Part shown: piece by piece, positions 6,501 through 10,984 of the stretch | Layout: each line of letters begins with the position of its first letter | Position numbering within the stretch: position 1 is the first letter of the stretch | The notes under the pieces: model-generated | Seen by the model: the letters and a program-made list of their open reading frames with translations, nothing else | What the model was told of the DNA's origin: nothing | The model's database searches: none | Assembly: GCA_947441105.1 (NCBI GenBank) | Contig: CANESN010000018.1 | Location: 1-10,984 of the forward strand | Length of the DNA: 10,984 nt | DNA from: Micrococcales bacterium | GTDB taxonomy: Bacteria; Actinomycetota; Actinomycetes; Actinomycetales; Microbacteriaceae | Reading direction: 5' to 3' | Position numbers and translations under genes: made by a program

Positions 6501-7094
6501 ATGGAAAATTCGGTGGGCTTGGGTGGAATCACTTTGGTGGTTGCGGCCATTGTCTGGTTGGCGATTTTTGTCCCAGGATTTTCCAAGCGATCTGAACTTA
6601 GAGCCAACTCCAGCATCGTAAAACGCGACGTAAAAGTTGCCCAGGCAAAGTTGCCGATGACTTCGGATGAGAAGCTAAATCGCCTAGTCAACACTCAAAG
6701 ATTTTTCTCAGTGCTGTTTGCGATGTTCCTTATCGGCAGCATCTCCGCGGCCTTGGCAGCAACGACAAACGCCGGCTGGTGGGTGCTTTCTATAGCGGTT
6801 GGGATTCTTGCGATTTTGAGCATCTTAGTTTCAAGGGCGGCGTCGGTCCAGGCGTCATCGCTCGCATCTAAACTTCACCGCACTCGCCAAGAGGTGAGAA
6901 AGAAAGCCTCCACAAAGCGACCGCTACTTGAAAATCGCGATTGGGCACCAAACCCAATTCCTGCTCCGCTGAACCAACCAAAGGTTGGAGAGCTAGTTAA
7001 CAACCTGGCTGATGTAGTCGAGATTCAAAGACCTGTCAATATTTTGCAAAGTAAAGAATTAGACGCGATACTCGCAAGACGCCGCGCAATCTAA
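6501..7094 (+). CDS. Three-helix membrane protein, SepX/GlpR-like (septal/polar growth candidate)
   Basis: 197-residue membrane protein with one N-terminal helix (about 8-26, followed by positive SKRSELR), a cytoplasmic linker (27-67), a helix pair (about 68-87 and 92-111), and a basic, Pro-containing C-terminal tail with DWAPNPIPAPL (147-157). This layout, and the position directly after a RimJ-like gene, match the actinobacterial SepX (Streptomyces) / GlpR (Corynebacterium) family of division-associated membrane proteins, which act with FtsZ or the gephyrin-like Glp. What I see is topology, tail motif and synteny; a role at the septum or pole is inferred. It is shorter than I remember for the Streptomyces protein. 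The galU and glp genes that usually precede rimJ are absent here. ATG 6501 is supported by the TATCTT box 6 nt upstream. Confidence 0.6.
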   Translation: MENSVGLGGITLVVAAIVWLAIFVPGFSKRSELRANSSIVKRDVKVAQAKLPMTSDEKLNRLVNTQRFFSVLFAMFLIGSISAALAATTNAGWWVLSIAVGILAILSILVSRAASVQASSLASKLHRTRQEVRKKASTKRPLLENRDWAPNPIPAPLNQPKVGELVNNLADVVEIQRPVNILQSKELDAILARRRAI

Positions 7095-7157
7095 TTCTGG
7101 CGTTAAGCTAAAACACAGTTAACCCCCAATACAAAGACAAATGGAGCGCGCAAAACA

Positions 7158-7688
7158 ATGGGACTTTTAGACGACGTAAAGAGATTTTTTCAAAAGACTT
7201 CTGCGGTAACCGTAAAGGAAGCCGGCATTCTTGCTGACGAGGCAGGCAAGGCCGCGACCAAGGCTGCTGAAGATGCACGTAAGGCTGGCACCAAGTTTGC
7301 TGCTGAGGCCCTAGCCGAGGTAGAGAAGGCAGCTAACGCTGTGGCAAAGGGCGCTTCAGCTGCAAAGAAGAAGACCACCACCGCAGCCAAGAAGCCAGCG
7401 GCTAAGAAGCCTGCAGCCAAGAAGCCAGCAACGGCTGCCAAGAAGCCTGCGGCTGCAAAGACCACCGCAGCAAAGAAGCCAGCAGCAAAGAAGCCAGCAG
7501 CTAAGCCTGCTGCCAAGGCGACCACTGCAGCGAAGAAGCCAGTTGCAAAGAAGCCTGTAGCAAAGAAGCCAGCAGCTAAGCCTGCTGCCAAGCCAGCGGC
7601 TGCTAAGGCAACCACTGCAGCTAAGAAGCCAGTTGCAAAGAAGCCTGTAGCGAAGAAGCCAGCGGCCAGAAAGCCTGCAGCTAAGTAA
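7158..7688 (+). CDS. Histone H1-like Lys/Ala/Pro-rich protein
   Basis: 176 residues in two parts. Residues 1-65 (MGLLDDVKRFFQK...) are an Ala-rich amphipathic helical region with alternating charges and no HU fold. Residues ~66-176 are made almost only of Lys, Ala, Pro and Thr in KKPA/KKPVA repeats, like the C-terminal tail of histone H1, mycobacterial HupB or HBHA. Such tails bind DNA or polyanions without strong sequence preference. I infer a nucleoid-associated or polyanion-binding role; the missing HU domain separates it from HupB. ATG 7158 has a GGAG at 7143-7146 (long spacing), and a TAAGCT box at 7104-7109 may be its -10. It ends directly against the convergent SDR gene. The tail contains a duplicated block. 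Confidence 0.8.
   Translation: MGLLDDVKRFFQKTSAVTVKEAGILADEAGKAATKAAEDARKAGTKFAAEALAEVEKAANAVAKGASAAKKKTTTAAKKPAAKKPAAKKPATAAKKPAAAKTTAAKKPAAKKPAAKPAAKATTAAKKPVAKKPVAKKPAAKPAAKPAAAKATTAAKKPVAKKPVAKKPAARKPAAK
7515..7666 (+). repeat. Direct duplication inside the H1-like tail (62-nt copies, 90-nt offset)
   Basis: 7515-7576 and 7605-7666 are the same in 58 of 62 positions. All four differences (7520, 7532, 7562, 7574) fall at third codon positions and are silent. Both copies encode KATTAAKKPVAKKPVAKKPA. It is coding repeat, not a CRISPR or intergenic array. Confidence 0.85.
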
Positions 7689-8573
7689 TTAGTTCAGAAC
7701 GTATCCCACCGATTCGGTGAGGGTCGGGTGTTTGAAAACAAACCCCGTCTTCTCGAGTCGGTGGGATTTCATTTTTTGTGAGCAGAGCAAAAGCTCATCG
7801 GCTGCTTTGCCGATCAACAGTCTCATGGCAAATGCTGGAACCTTGAGGATCGTAGGTCTGTGAAGTTGACGACCCAGCTCCTTGATGATCTGCTCGCAGG
7901 TGGCAGGTTCCGGCGCGGTTAGGTTGTAGGCACCTGATGCAGTTTCGTTTTCGATCAGGTGAATGATCGCCCGGGCTTCGTCCTCGAGTGAGATCCATGC
8001 CCACCACTGCTTACCCGAGCCAAGTGCTCCGCCAATGCCGAGTTTGATCAGCGGCAAGAGCTTTCCGAGCGCACCGAGTTTCTTGCTCATCACCATGGTT
8101 GTTCTAACCAGCACCACTCGGGTTCTGGCCAGCTTCGCTTCCTCTTCCCACTGGTAGGCAAGATCGGCTAGGAATCCTTCACCCTTTGGTGATGACTCAT
8201 CCAGCCAAGCATCACCCTGGTCGCCATAAATTCCGGATGCTGAGCCAGAGATCAAAACCTGTGGGGGATTAGGGCAGGCATTAATCGCATCGACCAGGGT
8301 CTTGGTGGAGTCGAGTCTGGAAGAAATCAATTCTTTTTCATACTTTTTGGTCCAGGGGATTCTGCCCGTGGTCGCGCCGGCCAGGTTGATAATCGCATCG
8401 ATGTCTGACAGCGCAGCTGGGTCAAGCAGGGCCAGTCCCGGGCTCCAGGAAAGCTCTTCGGCAGAGCGTGCTGGACGGCGCACCAGTCTCACAACTTGGT
8501 GTCCTTGGGCTTTCAGTTGCAGGTTTAATTCGGTGCCAATTAGGCCGGATGCTCCGGAAATAAGGACTTTCAC
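7689..8573 (-). CDS. TIGR01777/YfcH-type SDR epimerase family protein
   Basis: 294-residue extended short-chain dehydrogenase of the TIGR01777 (SDR39U1/YfcH) family, a predicted NAD(P)-binding sugar-epimerase-like protein of unknown substrate. GASGLIG (7-13) is the Rossmann nucleotide loop. NLAGA (63-67), ISSRLDSTKTLVDAI (83-97), SGIYGDQGD with a candidate catalytic Tyr (116), WEEEA (142-146), GSGKQWWAWISLED (185-198) and a DUF1731-like C terminus (RLEKTGFVFKHPTL) follow in family order. The start is GTG 8573, which gives the usual MKVLISGASG and has GAGGGAG just upstream; a TTG at 8588 would add five residues and consume that site. The 3' end carries a long inverted repeat that seems to terminate the convergent H1-like transcript. 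Confidence 0.9.
   Translation of the reverse strand: MKVLISGASGLIGTELNLQLKAQGHQVVRLVRRPARSAEELSWSPGLALLDPAALSDIDAIINLAGATTGRIPWTKKYEKELISSRLDSTKTLVDAINACPNPPQVLISGSASGIYGDQGDAWLDESSPKGEGFLADLAYQWEEEAKLARTRVVLVRTTMVMSKKLGALGKLLPLIKLGIGGALGSGKQWWAWISLEDEARAIIHLIENETASGAYNLTAPEPATCEQIIKELGRQLHRPTILKVPAFAMRLLIGKAADELLLCSQKMKSHRLEKTGFVFKHPTLTESVGYVLN
7703..7777 (+). terminator. Long two-part hairpin terminator for the H1-like gene, inside SDR coding sequence
   Basis: ATCCCACCGA (7703-7712) pairs perfectly with TCGGTGGGAT (7758-7767). With two G-U pairs the stem extends to 15 bp (7703-7717 with 7753-7767). A second stem nests inside: CGGG-T-GTTT (7725-7733) with AAACCCCG (7740-7747), 8 bp with one bulged T. 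The plus strand then has a T-rich run (7767-7777, TTTCATTTTTT). There is no T run on the minus side, so it serves the plus-strand gene. It encodes the last ~25 codons of the SDR on the other strand. Confidence 0.6.
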
Positions 8574-8592
8574 TGAGCTCCCTCGCAATCTT

Positions 8593-8609
8593 GTATTAAT
8601 ACTTACAAT
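8593..8609. promoter_or_regulatory. Divergent promoter region with perfect palindrome GTATTAATAC
   Basis: The 73-bp gap between the SDR (-) and TerC (+) genes is locally A+T rich. Its centre is a perfect 10-bp palindrome, GTATTAATAC (8593-8602), followed by TACAAT (8604-8609), a good -10 for the TerC gene. On the minus strand TATTAA (8601-8596) could be the -10 for the SDR gene. The palindrome could be an operator shared by both genes, or may only reflect two facing -10 elements. Confidence 0.35.
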
Positions 8610-8646
8610 TGGGGTCGGACGATTATTCCGCGCTGTCGGAATTGGA

Positions 8647-9645
8647 ATGGAAATAATGCAGGTAGAGCTCTGGGTCTGGGCAGTTACGATCGCCGTTCTA
8701 GGCGTTATTTTGGTAACGGACTTTATTGTCCAGCTTCGCCGCCCTCACGAGCCAACCTTCCGCGAGTCTGCAATTCAGGTCAGCGTCTACATCTCGCTGG
8801 CACTGCTATTCACCTTCGTTGTCGGTGGAGTTTGGGGCCCGCGGTACGCGGCTGAATACATTGCCGGCTGGGTAACCGAGTACAGCTTGTCGGTGGACAA
8901 CATCTTTGTCTTTTTGATCATCTTCACTCAGTTTGCGGTGCCAAAGCGGCTGCGTAGCCAGGTGCTGCTGATTGGTATCGCGATTGCGCTGATCCTGCGC
9001 TTCATCTTCATCATTCTTGGTGCTGCGTTTATTGAGAGCTTCAGCTGGGCGTTCTACGTCTTTGGCGCATTCTTGATCTTTACCGCCATCAAGCTGGTTC
9101 TCGAGACCTTCCACAAGGGCGAAAAGGACAACAGTGAACCCGGTGGAATGACCAAGTTCGTTTCCAGATTCATTCCAACCACCACCGAGTACCACGACGA
9201 CAAGTACCGCATCAAGCAAAATGGCAAGTGGGTATACACCCCGCTCTTGTTGGTCATGATCTCAATTGGATTTACCGACATCCTGTTCGCGCTCGATTCA
9301 ATCCCGGCCGTTTATGGACTTACCAATGAGCCATACATCGTGTTTGTGGCAAACGCCTTTGCACTTTTGGGTCTTCGTCAGCTCTACTTCTTGCTCGGTG
9401 GTCTAATGGAGCGATTGAAGTACCTATCAATCGGTCTGAGCATCATCTTGGCTTGGATTGGTGTGAAGCTGGTTGTGCACGCGCTTCACAAGAACGAGCT
9501 GCCGTTTATCAACGGCGGTGAGCACGTTGAGATCATTCCGGAGATTTCCACCGAGCTATCACTAGCGGTCATCATCATCACCTTGGTGATCACAACAATT
9601 TGGTCGCTTGCCGTCACCGGCAAGAATTCCAAGCAGAAGGTTTAG
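8647..9645 (+). CDS. TerC/Alx family integral membrane protein (probable metal ion exporter)
   Basis: 332-residue polytopic membrane protein of the TerC family, named for tellurite resistance; several members (Alx, MeeF/MeeY types) export manganese. Hallmarks are RRPHEPTFRESA (31-42), EYSLSVDNIFVFLIIF (79-93), and FTDILFALDSIPAVYGLT (209-226). Membrane Asp residues at 25, 84, 211 and 217 are in the expected places for metal coordination. A loop of about 40 residues (158-197) between helices is normal for this branch. The frame is open to 8302, but that stretch overlaps the SDR gene and lacks family features. ATG 8647 is preferred; ATG 8656 is possible. With only ~30 nt between the predicted transcription start and the ATG, there is no room for the yybP-ykoY manganese riboswitch found before many TerC genes. 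Confidence 0.9.
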   Translation: MEIMQVELWVWAVTIAVLGVILVTDFIVQLRRPHEPTFRESAIQVSVYISLALLFTFVVGGVWGPRYAAEYIAGWVTEYSLSVDNIFVFLIIFTQFAVPKRLRSQVLLIGIAIALILRFIFIILGAAFIESFSWAFYVFGAFLIFTAIKLVLETFHKGEKDNSEPGGMTKFVSRFIPTTTEYHDDKYRIKQNGKWVYTPLLLVMISIGFTDILFALDSIPAVYGLTNEPYIVFVANAFALLGLRQLYFLLGGLMERLKYLSIGLSIILAWIGVKLVVHALHKNELPFINGGEHVEIIPEISTELSLAVIIITLVITTIWSLAVTGKNSKQKV

Positions 9646-10796
9646 CTCGAACGCTTTGCTGTTCTAGTAATCAAAAGTGATGCAATCAGCGTGAAAACGA
9701 TGAATACCACTGAAACCAGTAGCGCGGCTATTGGGTTGACTATGTCAATCGCAATACCTGCTAACGCACTTCCGGCGGAGAATCCAACCAGCTGACCCGC
9801 CGTTGTCCAACCGTAAGCCTCAACGGTCTCACTTCCTGTGGTGCCGGTGGCAATCATCAGCGAAAGCGTTCCAAGCACAGGTGCCACCCCAAGCCCGGCG
9901 ATAAACAGGCTAATTGCTGCCCAGACTGGATTCTCTGGGGCTATCAAAATGGCTGAATAGCCAACCAGAGAAATCACTATGAACACAGCTAGTGCGTTCG
10001 GACCTTTGAACCTTGGAGCAATCAGCAAACCGCCAACGATCGAACCAAGTGAGAAAACAGCAAACATTAAGCCAGCCAGAGTCTTACCAAATAGTGCTAC
10101 CGATCCAACCTCGACTCCTGCGAAGGAGCCAACGAACAAAAGTCCCAGCACTGTCACGGCGGCAACCCTCGGGTTGCGCAGTGCCTTGCCCAGGGCGTTC
10201 ATATTCTTCGGAATCTTGATCGAGCCGACGGACTTGTTCAACAGGAACCAGATGGTGCCGAGGACTTGAATCAATGCGACGGTAAACAACATCGGTATGT
10301 TGCCAAAGCTAGCCGCCACCAAGGTTGCCACCAAAGGTCCAAGCACCCAAATGATCTCCTGGGAGGTGGCATCAAGTGAATACAGTGCCGGCATCAACTT
10401 CTTCGGGGTGATCTGCGGGTAGATGGATCTTGCCGCGGGCTGAATAGGCGGCGATGAAAAGCCAACTAGAAACGAAAGCGCCACTAACCAAATTGCTTCC
10501 GGAGGCACAAATGCCAAGCCAACAAGCGCAGTGACGGACACTGATGTGCTGATGATGATCACCCGTCGCATCCCAAAATCCGCCATCAGCCTTGCCAACA
10601 GTGGGCCCGAAATGCTGGCACCAATGGTTTCAGCACCCAGAGCAATTCCAGCAATTGCGTAGGAGCCGGTAACCGCCTGAATATGGATCACAAATGCGAT
10701 GCTGAGCATGCCGAATGGGAAACGCGCAAATAGCTGCGAGATCAGAACCGCAATTGCCTCAGGAGCCGCTTTTAGCGCGGAAATGCCCAGAGCCAC
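9642..10796 (-). CDS. MFS transporter
   Basis: 384-residue major facilitator superfamily protein with about 12 hydrophobic segments in two halves. The loop 2-3 signature is recognisable as GPLLARLMADFGMRRV (~64-79), the Asp-x-x-x-Arg-Arg part of motif A. The central loop (about residues 188-205) is basic. The protein resembles drug/sugar efflux types common in actinobacteria; the substrate cannot be read from sequence. The start is GTG 10796, since a TAA codon lies directly upstream in frame; AGGTG 5 nt before it overlaps the stop of the upstream gene, implying translational coupling. Its stop overlaps the convergent TerC stop by 4 nt (TTAG). Confidence 0.88.
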   Translation of the reverse strand: MALGISALKAAPEAIAVLISQLFARFPFGMLSIAFVIHIQAVTGSYAIAGIALGAETIGASISGPLLARLMADFGMRRVIIISTSVSVTALVGLAFVPPEAIWLVALSFLVGFSSPPIQPAARSIYPQITPKKLMPALYSLDATSQEIIWVLGPLVATLVAASFGNIPMLFTVALIQVLGTIWFLLNKSVGSIKIPKNMNALGKALRNPRVAAVTVLGLLFVGSFAGVEVGSVALFGKTLAGLMFAVFSLGSIVGGLLIAPRFKGPNALAVFIVISLVGYSAILIAPENPVWAAISLFIAGLGVAPVLGTLSLMIATGTTGSETVEAYGWTTAGQLVGFSAGSALAGIAIDIVNPIAALLVSVVFIVFTLIASLLITRTAKRSS

Positions 10797-10804
10797 TTAA
10801 TCAC

Positions 10805-10984
10805 CTAAATCCAAGAGGGCAGCCACATTTGTATTCGCCAGTACCAGTGGGGGACCGGCAATCCCATCCAAAGGGATGCGAAGAATGCTGCCAAGACCAA
10901 AGTTACCACTACGAAGAGAGTTATTGCCCACTCGCGTTCCGCAGCCCTTCGAAGCACCACACCTCTGCGCCAGAAACTGTGCAG
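10805..10984 (-). CDS. C-terminal end of an unidentified membrane protein (truncated by window edge)
   Basis: The minus strand is open from the window edge to TAG at 10807-10805, giving 59 residues. A basic stretch (RRGVVLRRAAERE) leads into one hydrophobic helix (WAITLFVVVTLVLAAFFASLWMG) and an aromatic, Trp-rich end (PHWYWRIQMWLPSWI). That profile is a last transmembrane segment with a positive cytoplasmic flank. The stop is 8 nt before the MFS GTG, and its final AG starts the MFS ribosome site (tAGGTG), so the two are almost surely one operon. I do not recognise the family from this fragment. Confidence 0.65.
   Translation of the reverse strand: MHSFWRRGVVLRRAAEREWAITLFVVVTLVLAAFFASLWMGLPVPHWYWRIQMWLPSWI

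Noticed and set aside
7190..7615. Minus-strand 141-residue frame of Ala, Gly, Phe and Val that looks like a membrane protein
   Set aside because: It is the mirror of the Lys/Ala/Pro repeat codons of the H1-like gene (AAG-rich codons read backwards give Leu/Phe). It has no ribosome site and resembles no family.
7370..7685. Short tandem repeats that could suggest a CRISPR array or satellite
   Set aside because: The repeats keep codon phase within the H1-like gene, lack unique spacers, and differ mainly at third positions, so they are coding repeats.
8302..8646. N-terminal extension of the TerC frame
   Set aside because: It lies antisense within the SDR gene, is low in family features, and the known TerC N terminus begins near 8647-8656.

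Overview
The window looks like chromosomal DNA of a small-genome actinobacterium. The best guess is a freshwater Microbacteriaceae of the Luna/Rhodoluna/Aquiluna type. This is inferred from four things: base composition near half G+C, lower than most soil relatives; actinobacterial families (the DUF4011/MTES_1575-type helicase-like protein, the small HNH protein starting MRTLVLNAGYEPL, a RimJ-like gene followed by a SepX/GlpR-like gene); GTG and TTG starts; and very tight packing. All four tail-to-tail gene junctions have a 1-nt gap, no gap, or a 4-nt overlap. I see no mobile element, CRISPR array or phage gene.

Layout. At the left edge is the C-terminal part of a secreted NlpC/P60 peptidase (1-520, +). 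A 281-bp gap follows that is rich in RNA structure: a weak terminator, a bulged long hairpin, a strong intrinsic terminator, and a further hairpin just before the next ribosome binding site. It may also hold a short His-rich reading frame. It leads into an HNH endonuclease (802-1308, +). A tRNA-Arg(CCT) lies tail to tail with it (1310-1382, -). Divergent from the tRNA is a ~1200-residue DUF4011/SF1 helicase-like protein with a C-terminal restriction-endonuclease-like domain (1499-5104, +); its ATPase motifs look broken. It meets an FmdB zinc ribbon gene (5101-5298, -) that sits behind a 5-formyltetrahydrofolate cyclo-ligase gene (5317-5859, -).

Divergent from these is a RimJ-like acetyltransferase (5878-6465, +), then a three-helix membrane protein resembling the SepX/GlpR septal proteins (6501-7094, +), then a histone-H1-like Lys/Ala/Pro protein (7158-7688, +). 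This last gene abuts a TIGR01777-type SDR epimerase (7689-8573, -), and its apparent terminator lies inside that SDR coding sequence. A TerC-family membrane protein (8647-9645, +) diverges from the SDR across a short region with a perfect palindrome. The window ends with an MFS transporter (9642-10796, -) that appears translationally coupled to a membrane protein running off the right edge (10805-10984, -).

How they fit together. Most genes are housekeeping or envelope functions: wall hydrolysis, folate salvage, protein acetylation, septum/polar growth, chromosome compaction, metal export and solute export. The points most worth a second look are the structured leader before the HNH gene, the apparently catalytically dead helicase-nuclease, the SepX/GlpR-like gene without the galU and gephyrin-like glp genes expected beside it, and the terminator that doubles as coding sequence.
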